Positions 1 to 8,025 of a stretch of DNA of 36,360 nt are shown here, piece after piece; position 1 is the stretch's first letter, and each line of letters begins with the position of its first letter. This DNA is from Bacteroidales bacterium (GTDB taxonomy: Bacteria > Bacteroidota > Bacteroidia > Bacteroidales > Muribaculaceae): contig JAAVFW010000003.1 of NCBI GenBank assembly GCA_014800535.1, positions 159,355-195,714 on the forward strand. The letters are read 5' to 3'. Made by a program: the position numbers and the translations under genes. The notes below the pieces were generated by a model, which ran no database searches, had not been told where the DNA came from, and saw only the letters and a program-made list of their open reading frames with translations.

Positions 1-10
1 AAGCAGTTTT

Positions 11-30
11 GCGAGCTTCAGCGAAGCAGT
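11..30. repeat. Short palindromic (REP-like) repeat, copy 1
   Basis: A 20-base sequence identical to 1269-1288, in the same orientation. Its core is a small hairpin, GCTTC-AGC-GAAGC. It overlaps the stop codon of the transposase gene at 18-935, and the second copy lies upstream of that gene, so the two copies bracket it. RAYT transposases are known to act on short palindromes next to their own gene; that this is the cognate repeat is inference. Confidence 0.7.
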
Positions 31-935
31 CGTGTCGAGAGTTCTTTTGCGAAGGCATTCATCTGCATGCAATGGGCGCGGGAAAGAGCCGTCCCGACAG
101 GATAGCCAAGAGATAGGATTAATAACCTCCCCTCCGAACATAGGGCAAATTCGCGAGCCGAAGGCTTGAAACGTTCCGGGAAAGCTTCATGAGTAATTAG
201 AATGATTCGCATTTCCTGAGATTCGGCTTCCTCCCTTACCGCTTTTTCTGCCGGCGAGATAAAAGGTGAGACAAGAACGCCTCCATTTAAACCGACATGT
301 CGCCACCTTTCCAAATTCTCCTTTTTGATTTCCTCACTATCTGCCCGATGAATCACCACCTGCTCCTTAAACGGACTCGATAGCAATTGAAAATTCCCAT
401 AGGCAGACACCTCTTCTCCGCAAACCCTTATATTATTTACTCGAGTGAAATAGTTCCGACAAGCATATCTTACCGCCAAACGATATGGATTGTCACGCAA
501 GTATTCATAGATCACATTCAGGTTTCTTGAAGAAGTTATAATTTGATCATTAAACCCCTTTTCAAACACTTTTTCAAGATTAGCCCTTTTATTGACCATA
601 ACCTTAAAGGCCGCCAATTTTCTCCCAACAATTTCATCAAGTTCTGCTTCGACGGAAAGAAGAATATGGAGATGATCCGGCATCAACGCATATTGAAAAA
701 CTTTTAACGCAGGATGAATGGATGAGATCTCCTTTAGACAGGTCTTAATGATTCCTCCAAGAGGAGAAGCTTCAAGGTATGATCTGCCATAAGAACCTTT
801 AGGGAGACGCCAATCACCGGCAATCCGGCCGAAAGGACTCACCTCTTTCCGCTTTTTGAGAGTAATAAGATAAATTTGACGGTGCTTATAGTCATGCCAA
901 CGCGCACGACAATTTCCACTCCAAGTCTTACCCAT
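18..935 (-). CDS. REP-associated tyrosine transposase (RAYT, Y1/HUH family) with an extra C-terminal domain
   Basis: A 305-residue protein. Residues about 15-160 look like the Y1 transposase fold of IS200/RAYT proteins: the metal-binding HUH-type motif is MPDHLHILL (H88, H90), and the helix VIYEYLRDNPYR supplies the likely nucleophile, Y145 or its neighbour Y143. RAYT enzymes nick and join single-stranded DNA at REP hairpins, and a hairpin repeat flanks this gene on both sides. Residues about 190-305 form a second region (GGVLVSPFISPAEK at 218-231, then alternating strands and helices) that is not part of the minimal transposase; it looks Rossmann-like, but I cannot name it. The stop codon lies inside the left repeat. 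The start at 935 gives a sensible N-terminus. The family call is firm; the function of the C-terminal part is unknown. Confidence 0.85.
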   Translation of the reverse strand: MGKTWSGNCRARWHDYKHRQIYLITLKKRKEVSPFGRIAGDWRLPKGSYGRSYLEASPLGGIIKTCLKEISSIHPALKVFQYALMPDHLHILLSVEAELDEIVGRKLAAFKVMVNKRANLEKVFEKGFNDQIITSSRNLNVIYEYLRDNPYRLAVRYACRNYFTRVNNIRVCGEEVSAYGNFQLLSSPFKEQVVIHRADSEEIKKENLERWRHVGLNGGVLVSPFISPAEKAVREEAESQEMRIILITHEAFPERFKPSAREFALCSEGRLLILSLGYPVGTALSRAHCMQMNAFAKELSTRLLR

Positions 936-958
936 ATTCTTAAATTCAGAAGCCTACC

Positions 959-1235
959 TATCTGCTTGCCTTTTTTGCTTTCGCTGAGACTTGCCTTTCT
1001 GCTTGCCAATCTGCTTGCGCTAAAGCTTAGCTCTTAAACAAAAATTTAATTTCACTCTTCTTCCCCTTTCCCGCTCCTTCCTGCCGCATTGCGCCAGCCT
1101 GCCGCATTGCGCCAGCCTGCGGCTGCGGCTGCTGCTTCCGCTTCGGCTCCCTGCTGAATCGGCTGCGACTGCTCCCTGCTGCTTTCGCTGCCCCAGCTGC
1201 TTTGCGACTGCTGCCTGCTGCCTGCACTTTAATTG
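959..1235. repeat. CTGC/GCTT-rich low-complexity tract with tandem repeats
   Basis: Between the transposase start and the right REP-like copy the DNA is dominated by CTGC and CTGCTT words. TCTGCTTGC recurs three times in 961-1019. An 18-base unit is repeated exactly in tandem at 1081-1098 and 1099-1116. The rest of 1117-1230 is CTGC every 6-9 bases. Such tracts fit degenerate REP-type palindromes beside a RAYT gene. A 66-codon minus-strand frame crosses it (1027-1227) but encodes only an Ala/Gly/Ser/Arg-rich low-complexity string, so I do not call it a gene. Confidence 0.65.
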
Positions 1236-1268
1236 ATGCTCCTAAAAGGCAAGCTTTTTGTTTAAGCT

Positions 1269-1288
1269 GCGAGCTTCAGCGAAGCAGT
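1269..1288. repeat. Short palindromic (REP-like) repeat, copy 2
   Basis: Identical over 20 bases and in the same orientation to 11-30. It sits 5 bases left of the duplicated comM 3' end (1294-1326) and marks the right border of the transposase-containing patch. Confidence 0.7.
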
Positions 1289-1293
1289 GAAGG

Positions 1294-1326
1294 GGATTAA
1301 TAGGTTTGGCCGTAGGTGTCGCGGTC
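1294..1326. repeat. 33-bp direct repeat of the comM 3' end, distal copy
   Basis: Exact copy of 2289-2321, which holds the last codons and the stop of comM (…DRDTYGQTY-stop on the minus strand). The two copies are 995 bases apart and bracket the BRO-N gene plus a transposase relic. A duplicated gene end of this kind is what an integrating element leaves when it enters at the 3' end of a gene, or it may come from a recombination-mediated duplication. There is no integrase between the repeats. Confidence 0.85.
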
Positions 1327-1400
1327 TCAGCTCCTACGGTCTTCTCTGCAGAAGAAATGAATGGTGAGACAAGGACGTCATCATTGGTGTTGGTGTGCGA
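1327..1400 (-). pseudogene. Relic of a RAYT-type transposase C-terminal domain
   Basis: Read on the minus strand directly after the BRO-N stop and in the same frame, this stretch encodes HTNTNDDVLVSPFISSAEKT. It aligns with residues 213-231 of the transposase at 18-935 (HVGLNGGVLVSPFISPAEKA). The homology stops abruptly where the duplicated comM end begins (1326). It has no start codon and no upstream portion, so it is a fragment of a second transposase copy. The DNA has diverged from the intact copy, so it is not a recent duplicate. Confidence 0.7.
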
Positions 1401-2240
1401 CTATTCAATCTCTTTCTCATGAGAATTATTTTTTAAGTAGTCTCTGGCTTTGGCAGAAGAAATGACGCTGCGACCGAGCTTGGTTTCAAGTTCGTTTCGG
1501 GCGGCTTTTGCAACGTTGCCTCCACTTTTTGCAACGTTGACATGGTGATCCATTGAAGTTGGATTCTGTTGCTTGGAAATCTCCGTGGTGGATGCTTCTG
1601 CAAGCATATTGAGCGCAAGTTCGATATTAGTCATATTATCACGGAGAGACTCTTTGTGAAGACCTTTTAAATCTTTATATTCTCGTGTCTTCATTCCGCT
1701 CCATTGCTTTGTAATAATATCCGTCAGCATCCCATATTTCTCATTTGGAACTTTTCCACGTTTCCATTCATCGGTGAGCTGTTTTCTTATATCAATTCCG
1801 CGTATACGGCTATTTATCCATTCCTCGGAATATCCGAGTCGACGATAGTCGGCCACGGCCTGGTCTATAGATAATTCCGGATCCTGGAGTTGGTCAATTC
1901 GGGTTGCAGCTACGTCAGCCATCCACTGCTTGAAAGGCTCGGCCTTAGGTGAAGGAATAGACTGAATAATACGGAAAAGTTGCTCACTGGTGGCTACATC
2001 CGTCAGGCGCATCTTGCCGTCAACAGCAGGCATTTTCAACTGTACGATATTTTCGTACACTTCGCTTCCCTCCTTTTTAAGTTTTCTTTTTAAATCACTC
2101 AGGTATCTGCGAGGGTTGTCGCTCTCACTCAGTACTTGTACAACATCCACGACTGAGAAATACCATTCTTCGGTTTCGCTATCCCAGACGGTGCGGACTT
2201 TCTTTTCATTAAAGATTTTTACTTGATTCTTTTTAGTCAT
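1401..2240 (-). CDS. BRO-N domain protein, DinD-like (phage antirepressor-related)
   Basis: A 279-residue protein. The N-terminal part (about 8-115: WYFSVVDVVQVLSES…RRYLSDLKRKL…TSEQLFRIIQSI) matches the BRO-N domain of phage antirepressors. The C-terminal part (KDLKGLHKESLRDNMTNIE…SKQQ…) resembles the second half of E. coli DinD, a DNA-damage-inducible protein that modulates RecA activities. Such genes are common in mobile DNA and as isolated chromosomal genes. It starts 51 bases after comM on the same strand and lies wholly between the two 33-bp copies of the comM end, so it probably arrived as an insertion and may ride on comM transcription. DinD-like and generic antirepressor functions cannot be told apart from sequence alone. 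Confidence 0.8.
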   Translation of the reverse strand: MTKKNQVKIFNEKKVRTVWDSETEEWYFSVVDVVQVLSESDNPRRYLSDLKRKLKKEGSEVYENIVQLKMPAVDGKMRLTDVATSEQLFRIIQSIPSPKAEPFKQWMADVAATRIDQLQDPELSIDQAVADYRRLGYSEEWINSRIRGIDIRKQLTDEWKRGKVPNEKYGMLTDIITKQWSGMKTREYKDLKGLHKESLRDNMTNIELALNMLAEASTTEISKQQNPTSMDHHVNVAKSGGNVAKAARNELETKLGRSVISSAKARDYLKNNSHEKEIE

Positions 2241-2288
2241 AATTGTATTTCCTTAGTAAAGAGCGTAAAATGTATTCCTTTCCGAAGT

Positions 2289-2321
2289 GGATTAATAGGT
2301 TTGGCCGTAGGTGTCGCGGTC
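2289..2321. repeat. 33-bp direct repeat at the comM 3' end, proximal copy
   Basis: Contains the comM stop codon region and matches 1294-1326 exactly. It is the functional end of the intact comM gene, so the insertion left comM complete. Confidence 0.85.
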
Positions 2322-3869
2322 GAGGGAGCGGTAGCCGATGGCTTCGTTGAGATGTCGGGGCAGTATCGGGGCGTGGATGCACTCTTCTATCGGCAGACGG
2401 GAGGAGTAGTCGAGGTCGGCTATGGTGCGCGCTACGCGCAAGATGCGGTCGAAGGCGCGTGCCGACATGCTCAGCTTCTCAAGCCTTTCCTTCAGCTTTC
2501 TCATCCCTTCTTCATCAGGCCATGCGTGTTTATGGATGAGTCTGGAGTTCATCTGGGCATTGCAGTGTATGCCGGATTCGTCGCGGTATCGTTCCTGCTG
2601 AATCCGACGCGCGTTCATGACCCGTTGGCGGATGGCCACTGACGATTCCCCCGGCTCGCATGAGGTCAGTTCATCAAATTCGACAGGTTGAATCTCAACC
2701 TGAATGTCTATGCGGTCCATCAGCGGACCGGAAATGCGGTTCATATATTTTGTCACTGCTCCGGGCATACAGGTGCATTGACGGGTGGGATGACCGTAAT
2801 ATCCGCATGGACAGGGGTTCATCGAGGCCACAAGCATGAATGAAGAGGGGTAGTCGACGGTATATTTTGCTCTTGATACCGTTATGACACGATCTTCAAT
2901 CGGCTGGCGCAACACCTCCAGCACAGTTCTGGGAAATTCCGGAAATTCATCGAGAAAAAGCACTCCGTTGTGGGCAAGAGAAATTTCGCCGGGCATCGGA
3001 GAAGTGCCACCTCCGACAAGCGCTACAGGCGAGACAGTGTGGTGAGGCGTTCGGAAGGGGCGTGTAGTCATAAGCATCGACCCCCGTTTAAGTTTCCCCG
3101 CCACAGAATGGATTTTCGTTGTTTCGAGAGCCTCAGCCATGTCGAGCGGCGGCAGAATTGACGGAATTCTCTTTGCCATCATTGATTTGCCGGCACCGGG
3201 AGGGCCTGTCATGATCAGGTTATGCCCACCTGCACATGCCACCTCTATCGCACGCTTGACCGTCTCCTGACCTTTCACCTCAGCGAAATCGAAGTCAAAT
3301 ACGGTCGATCCGGCGTTGAAGAGGGCACGAGTATCGATTCTAACGGGATTTATAGTAGAGGTGCCGAGTATTATCTCAAGAGCCTCTGTGAGCGTAGAGA
3401 CTCCATAGACATCAAGGTTATTGACCACTGCCGCCTCTGTCACATTAGCCTCCGGGACAATCAGCTTCCGAAGACCCATCTTGCGAGCGAGAATCGCCAT
3501 TGGCAACGCACCTTTGACCGGGAGAACATCACCGGACAAAGATAATTCGCCGGTCACCATAACCGAAGCTGTCTCCGTGCGGCTCCACTCCTCATTGCCG
3601 GCAAGGAGGATACCCAAGGCCGTCGGCAAATCGAACGACGCACCTTCCTTCTTCACATCGGCGGGAGCAAGGTTAACGAGAGTCTTGAAATGGGGGAAGC
3701 GAAGGCCACACTCGGCAAAAGCAGCCGTTATACGCTGATAAGATTCCTTGACAGCGGCATCCGGAAGTCCGACAATACTGAATCCTGCACCTTTAGAAAG
3801 CACTGTTTCCACCACAACGGGAAACGCATCGATGCCGGCAATTGCGGCGGTCATTATCTTTGTTAACAT
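2292..3869 (-). CDS. comM: YifB/ComM family AAA+ ATPase (Mg-chelatase-like)
   Basis: A 525-residue protein of typical family length. Residues about 1-175 are the Lon-protease-like ChlI domain (GLPDAAVKES, LAPADVKKEG). Residues about 190-400 are the Mg-chelatase AAA+ core, with Walker A GPPGAGKS (222-229), Walker B VLFLDE (303-308) and a Cys cluster PCPCGYYGHPTRQCTC. The C-terminal domain ends in RSLDRDTYGQTY. In Gram-negative bacteria ComM is a hexameric branch-migration helicase that helps integrate incoming DNA during natural transformation; here that role is inferred from the family. It follows the thioredoxin-like lipoprotein gene after 9 bases, so it is the last old gene of the tyrS run. 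Its 3' end is duplicated downstream. Confidence 0.93.
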   Translation of the reverse strand: MLTKIMTAAIAGIDAFPVVVETVLSKGAGFSIVGLPDAAVKESYQRITAAFAECGLRFPHFKTLVNLAPADVKKEGASFDLPTALGILLAGNEEWSRTETASVMVTGELSLSGDVLPVKGALPMAILARKMGLRKLIVPEANVTEAAVVNNLDVYGVSTLTEALEIILGTSTINPVRIDTRALFNAGSTVFDFDFAEVKGQETVKRAIEVACAGGHNLIMTGPPGAGKSMMAKRIPSILPPLDMAEALETTKIHSVAGKLKRGSMLMTTRPFRTPHHTVSPVALVGGGTSPMPGEISLAHNGVLFLDEFPEFPRTVLEVLRQPIEDRVITVSRAKYTVDYPSSFMLVASMNPCPCGYYGHPTRQCTCMPGAVTKYMNRISGPLMDRIDIQVEIQPVEFDELTSCEPGESSVAIRQRVMNARRIQQERYRDESGIHCNAQMNSRLIHKHAWPDEEGMRKLKERLEKLSMSARAFDRILRVARTIADLDYSSRLPIEECIHAPILPRHLNEAIGYRSLDRDTYGQTY

Positions 3870-3878
3870 TCGGAATCG

Positions 3879-4943
3879 TTACTTGCGTATTAATTTTCGG
3901 AAATTATCGGTTGCAGCGGCAATGTCAAGACCGGAGTATCTGACTTTTCCACCCGGAGCGAGCACCACGAATGTCGGAGTGGATGCCACTCCGAGTTGCA
4001 GAGCAAGCTTTGAGGCCTCACCCTGAGGGATCCACCCCCTGACGGTTTTGAGCAACGAATCGCGTGTGCAGGAACCGGTCCAGGTCAGAGAGTCGGCATC
4101 GAGAGATATGTCGACGATATTGCGGGATGCGGAATCAGGAAATTCATGGCTCAGCCGGCGCAATTCAGCCACAGACTCATGGCGTGTGTTGTCTTGCGAA
4201 TGCCAGAAAAGGATTATGGTGGGGTTTAGAGACGTATTGACCGTATCAACTCCGTTCTGGAGGGAATGAAGACGAAACGGCTTGACAACTCCGGAAGGGA
4301 GGTTAAGAGAATTATCGTCGGAGAGCTTAAACGGCGACGAAGAAGTAAGCTCTGCTGATGCCACAAGGCGCAAGACCTTATCACTGCGCGACTTTGCCGG
4401 CAGATTGTTCCAAAGGCGTTCAAACTCCGACGGGGCGACGCGACGGTCAAACATGGTGAGGAGGAGAAGCGGCGACAAGCGGTTGTCGGGATTTCTCTCT
4501 ACATAATCCTTTACGCATCTGTTGATTGTCTCCGGATTTCCCTTTTCCAATCGCGAAATATTATCCAGTCGCCATGCCGTCCAGTCTTCCGAGACAGAAT
4601 TGCCGCTGATTTTCCATGCAAGAGGATTGTTGCCTGAACCTGAGATTGTTATTTTATCCCCTTTCTCGGCATAGAACACTGCACTTGGACGTTTCGTCGA
4701 GCTGTCGAGGATATAGACCAATGTCGGGTTGACGGCAGGCGCTGTGTAGGAGAATTTTCCATGTTCCACAGGAGCCATTGTCTCCATCCAGAATCCCTGT
4801 TTGGAATCGGAAGCATAGAAGAGCATACGATAATTGCCGTCGACATTGCTGTCAAGAGCAAAGTCGACGACAAATTGTTTCTTGGTGCAACCTGTCAGGA
4901 AGACCAGCAAAGAGACAATCGCCAGTGTCAGCTTGCCGTTCAT
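3879..4943 (-). CDS. DUF4369-type lipoprotein with a degenerate thioredoxin-like domain
   Basis: A 354-residue protein. The signal peptide ends in the lipobox LTGC (Cys19), so it is a predicted lipoprotein. Residues about 25-120 resemble the DUF4369 beta domain that precedes thioredoxin domains in Bacteroidetes proteins. Residues about 225-354 look like a TlpA/thioredoxin fold: PTIILFWHSQD, later GVASTPTFVVLAPGGKV with the cis-Pro loop. The redox motif expected after the FW strand is absent: the segment reads WHSQDNTRHES with no cysteines, so it is unlikely to act as a disulfide reductase. Its start overlaps the stop of the upstream lipoprotein gene by four bases (ATGA), indicating translational coupling. 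The actual role is unknown. Confidence 0.75.
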   Translation of the reverse strand: MNGKLTLAIVSLLVFLTGCTKKQFVVDFALDSNVDGNYRMLFYASDSKQGFWMETMAPVEHGKFSYTAPAVNPTLVYILDSSTKRPSAVFYAEKGDKITISGSGNNPLAWKISGNSVSEDWTAWRLDNISRLEKGNPETINRCVKDYVERNPDNRLSPLLLLTMFDRRVAPSEFERLWNNLPAKSRSDKVLRLVASAELTSSSPFKLSDDNSLNLPSGVVKPFRLHSLQNGVDTVNTSLNPTIILFWHSQDNTRHESVAELRRLSHEFPDSASRNIVDISLDADSLTWTGSCTRDSLLKTVRGWIPQGEASKLALQLGVASTPTFVVLAPGGKVRYSGLDIAAATDNFRKLIRK

Positions 4944-5668
4944 TCCGCGGGTTGATTGTCGGTTTCGTTTTTGAATGTCACGAACTTACGGGTTCTTTTC
5001 ACGACCTTGATGTTACCTTTTGCATCACGATCGTTCTGTGTAGTCGGATGATTCTCGACGTAATCGACAAGGATTTCATAACGTTTTGTCTCGAGAGCAG
5101 AGACATTGATCGTGCCATCATTGGCAATGGGGAGCTGAATGATAGAACTTTCGCCATTGTCGAGATCGGTTATTCTTGAATTGACAACGAAAGCCGTCAC
5201 ATCCTTCAGTGAAGCACCGTCAAGATTCAGCTTGACAATGCCGCTTTCCTCCTCCTCAGTGGTCGACGAGAAAGTGATGTTAGGCAACGACGAAAGATCA
5301 ACCTCATTTCTAAGCACCTTGCCGGAAGTGCCAATCAATTCAAAAATCCCCTTTTTGTGGTAAGGCTCAATCGACACGAAATAATTGTAGCCGTTGTTGA
5401 CATTGGTATATCCTTCCTCATCGTCGACAGAAGAATAAATCATTGTCATCTTGTTGCAAAGTAGAGTTGCGCCTTTTCCAAGGCGCGTTCTCGGACCATC
5501 CTCATTGCCGAGTCTAAGATTGGCGTAGGCAGTCTGAGCCCCGCTATTGATATAGATCTCATACTGCTGATAGAGACCTGTCGGAGTGTCATCATCATTC
5601 TTGCTGCAGGAAGAGAGCATGCAGGCAGATGCGGCAACCGTAAGAGCGATATATTTAAATAATTTCAT
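4940..5668 (-). CDS. Uncharacterised lipoprotein
   Basis: A 242-residue protein with a hydrophobic N-terminus and a clear lipobox (MLSSC, Cys21) followed by SKNDDD; acidic residues after the Cys fit surface-exposed Bacteroidetes lipoproteins. The rest is beta-rich with no motif I recognise, loosely like fimbrial-accessory (Mfa2/FimB-type) lipoproteins, but the resemblance is too weak to name it. The C-terminus is charged (KRTRKFVTFKNETDNQ). It begins 14 bases after tyrS and overlaps the next gene by four bases, so it is almost certainly co-transcribed with both. Function unknown. Confidence 0.7.
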   Translation of the reverse strand: MKLFKYIALTVAASACMLSSCSKNDDDTPTGLYQQYEIYINSGAQTAYANLRLGNEDGPRTRLGKGATLLCNKMTMIYSSVDDEEGYTNVNNGYNYFVSIEPYHKKGIFELIGTSGKVLRNEVDLSSLPNITFSSTTEEEESGIVKLNLDGASLKDVTAFVVNSRITDLDNGESSIIQLPIANDGTINVSALETKRYEILVDYVENHPTTQNDRDAKGNIKVVKRTRKFVTFKNETDNQPAE

Positions 5669-5682
5669 TTCTGTTTTTGAAT

Positions 5683-6978
5683 TTACTCACTGACCTCGAT
5701 GAGATAATAATTCTTCTTGCCACGCTGAGCGAGGATATACTTCCCATTGAGAAGGAACGAAGAATCGATATTGAGCGCAGGGTCAGAGATTTTGTTTTTG
5801 TTAAGGCTCACACCGCCACCCTGAATCATCTTCCGGGCCTCACCTTTCGAGGGGAAAACGGCTGTTTTGGCAGCGAGCAATTCGAGTACGGGGATACCCT
5901 CTTCCAGCTCCTTACGAGCTACTTCAAAATGAGGCACACCCTCGAAAATGTCGAGAAGAGTCTTTTCATCGAGACGCATAAGGATGTCGGCAGTGTTGTT
6001 TCCGAAAAGGATTCGGCTTGCTTCGACAGCATCCTCAAACTCTTTTCTGCCATGCACCATTACTGTCACCTCCTCGGCAAGACGTTTTTGCATCGGACGC
6101 TGACCGGGGTCTTCAGCATGCTGTTTTACGAGCTGCTCAATCTCATCCTTGGTGAGAGAAGTAAAAATCTTAAGATACTTCTCAGCGTCGGAGTCAGAGA
6201 CATTGAGCCAGAACTGATAGAACTTATAGGGGCTGGTGTAGCGGGCGTCGAGCCAAATATTTCCGCTCTCTGTCTTGCCGAACTTGCCGCCATCCGCCTT
6301 AGTGATAAGAGGACATGTCAGACCGTAGGCCTCACCTCCGAGTTTACGTCTGATAAGCTCAGTGCCGGTTGTGATGTTGCCCCATTGGTCTGAACCACCG
6401 AGTTGCAGACGGCAATTTTTTGTCTCATAGAGATGAAGGAAATCATATCCCTGAAGGAGCTGATAAGTGAACTCTGTGAAGCTGAGACCATCGCGAGCCT
6501 CACCATTGAGACGTTTCTGGACAGACTCTTTCGCCATCATGTAGTTTACGGTGATGTGCTTTCCGATTTCGCGAGCGAAATCGAGGAAAGAGAAATTCCT
6601 CATCCAATCGTAATTATTCACCAACTCAGCCCGGTTGGGAGCATCAGATTCAAAATCGAGGAATTTGCCTAACTGTTTCTTAATAGCCTCCTGATTATGA
6701 CGCAAAGTCTCTTCATCAAGCAGATTACGCTCTGCGCTTTTTCCGGAGGGGTCGCCAATCATGCCGGTAGCGCCACCGACAAGCGCAATTGGTTTGTGTC
6801 CGCAATTCTGGAAATGACGCAGAATCATCACACCGCAAAGATGCCCGATGTGCAGGCTGTCGGCGGTAGGGTCAATTCCGAGATATGCGGTTGTCATTCC
6901 TTTAGCAAGTTCTTCTTCAGTGCCGGGCATAACGGTATGAATCATACCTCTCCAGGTCAGTTCCTCAATGAAGTTCAT
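5683..6978 (-). CDS. tyrS: Tyrosyl-tRNA synthetase
   Basis: A 431-residue class I aminoacyl-tRNA synthetase that charges tRNA-Tyr. The HIGH signature is exact (residues 43-46). The KMSKS loop is the TyrRS variant KFGKT (232-236), and the tyrosine pocket region reads [13 protein letters not shown]-terminal S4 RNA-binding domain covers about 365-431 ([19 protein letters not shown]). Length and order are normal for bacterial TyrS. It heads the minus-strand run tyrS, lipoprotein, lipoprotein, comM with gaps of 14, -4 and 9 bases. I see no convincing promoter or T-box in the 74 bases upstream. Confidence 0.97.
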   Translation of the reverse strand: MNFIEELTWRGMIHTVMPGTEEELAKGMTTAYLGIDPTADSLHIGHLCGVMILRHFQNCGHKPIALVGGATGMIGDPSGKSAERNLLDEETLRHNQEAIKKQLGKFLDFESDAPNRAELVNNYDWMRNFSFLDFAREIGKHITVNYMMAKESVQKRLNGEARDGLSFTEFTYQLLQGYDFLHLYETKNCRLQLGGSDQWGNITTGTELIRRKLGGEAYGLTCPLITKADGGKFGKTESGNIWLDARYTSPYKFYQFWLNVSDSDAEKYLKIFTSLTKDEIEQLVKQHAEDPGQRPMQKRLAEEVTVMVHGRKEFEDAVEASRILFGNNTADILMRLDEKTLLDIFEGVPHFEVARKELEEGIPVLELLAAKTAVFPSKGEARKMIQGGGVSLNKNKISDPALNIDSSFLLNGKYILAQRGKKNYYLIEVSE

Positions 6979-7052
6979 TTTCTTTTATGATGTTAAAAGT
7001 GTTATTATAAATTCGTTAGTGTTGTCAGAGAGTCTGTAAGGACTCAGAAGAG

Positions 7053-8018
7053 TCAACGTGTATAGACAATGCGGGTGATAACCTTTCCGACATCGCCGAG
7101 AGTCTTTCGGGAGATATTGTCGAGATTATCGGCTGCAGTGTGCCAGGTGGGAGCAAACGACTGCTGGTCTACACGATAGTCGATTATGTCGACAGCCGGG
7201 ATTCCGTTTTCAATCAGTTTCACATGGTCGTCGGTGACGGCTGATCCCATAATATTCGGGAACCTCTCACCCACCCCTTCGTCGGCGGCGGCAGCCCTGA
7301 CACGGGCAGCGAGACCAGGAGCAGCCTGTTCGGAGAAATATTCCTTACAGAACACCGCATCCTTATCGCCCACCATATCGAGCAATATCGCCTCGTCGGG
7401 GAAATAACCCTCGACAGGGGGATTCTCAGCGAAATACTTTGCGCCCAAGGCCCAGCTGTCATCATTACCCTCAGCCCCCCAGTCTTCAGCATCGACAAAG
7501 AGAATATCGACACCTGATTGAGGAGCCTTCTCCCCCATCAGCCGAGCGAGTTCCAGCAACACTCCGACACCGCTTGCGCCATCGTTGGCACCATCGACAG
7601 GGCGAGAGTGGTTTCCCTCGTCAGGGTCATTATCTGCCCAGGGACGGCAATCCCAGTGAGCCAGCAGGAGCAGTCTGTTCTCTGCCTTCGGATTAAACTG
7701 TGCGAAGATATTTTTCATCGGGAGCGAAGTGCCGTCGAACGCCTTGAGAGTGGCTGTCTGTTCCGTCACCTTCGCACCGGCTGCACGAAGGCGAGCGGCA
7801 AGCCATTCGCCACACTGACGGTGAGCATCCGTGCCGGGCACACGCGGCCCGAATGAAACCTGACGGGCCACATTTGCGTAGGCACTGTCGGCATTGAAGA
7901 CAACCGGAACCTCCGCCGGAGATTCTGCCACGGCTTCATTGCCCGAAACTGCCTTCTGCGAACATGAAGCCAACGAAAGGATTAGTCCTAATATGACTGC
8001 GTTGATCATCTTGCACAT
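7053..8018 (-). CDS. M28-family peptidase / glutaminyl cyclase-like lipoprotein
   Basis: A zinc-dependent M28 enzyme of about 321 residues. Visible metal-site motifs are LLLLAHWDCRPWAD (His, first ligand), PVDGANDGASG (bridging Asp), FVDAEDWG (Glu-Asp pair), LLDMVGD (Asp) and APTWHTAADN (final His). The WDCRPWAD and AEDWG forms are typical of the glutaminyl-peptide cyclotransferase-like branch, so it may form N-terminal pyroglutamate instead of cleaving peptides; sequence alone does not decide. I place the start at 8018: MCKMINAVILGLILSLASC gives a compact lipoprotein signal peptide and begins just after the stop of the upstream gene. The frame stays open to 8066, and an in-frame ATG at 8036 is an alternative. 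Probably exported and membrane anchored, co-transcribed with the glycosyltransferase. Confidence 0.88.
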   Translation of the reverse strand: MCKMINAVILGLILSLASCSQKAVSGNEAVAESPAEVPVVFNADSAYANVARQVSFGPRVPGTDAHRQCGEWLAARLRAAGAKVTEQTATLKAFDGTSLPMKNIFAQFNPKAENRLLLLAHWDCRPWADNDPDEGNHSRPVDGANDGASGVGVLLELARLMGEKAPQSGVDILFVDAEDWGAEGNDDSWALGAKYFAENPPVEGYFPDEAILLDMVGDKDAVFCKEYFSEQAAPGLAARVRAAAADEGVGERFPNIMGSAVTDDHVKLIENGIPAVDIIDYRVDQQSFAPTWHTAADNLDNISRKTLGDVGKVITRIVYTR

Positions 8019-8025
8019 AGCGTGG

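Noticed and set aside
1027..1227. Minus-strand 66-codon open frame
   Set aside because: It encodes only Ala/Gly/Ser/Gln/Arg low complexity created by the CTGC repeats, with no recognisable domain.
1081..1230. Short regular repeats that might be a CRISPR array
   Set aside because: The repeat unit is too short and contiguous, with no spacers of constant length and no cas genes.
2223..2642. Plus-strand 139-codon frame
   Set aside because: It lies antisense to the well-supported comM gene and the BRO-N leader and has no recognisable motif.
7030..7045. Possible terminator after tyrS-side spacer (GAGTC/GACTC)
   Set aside because: The stem has only five pairs, with no T-run.
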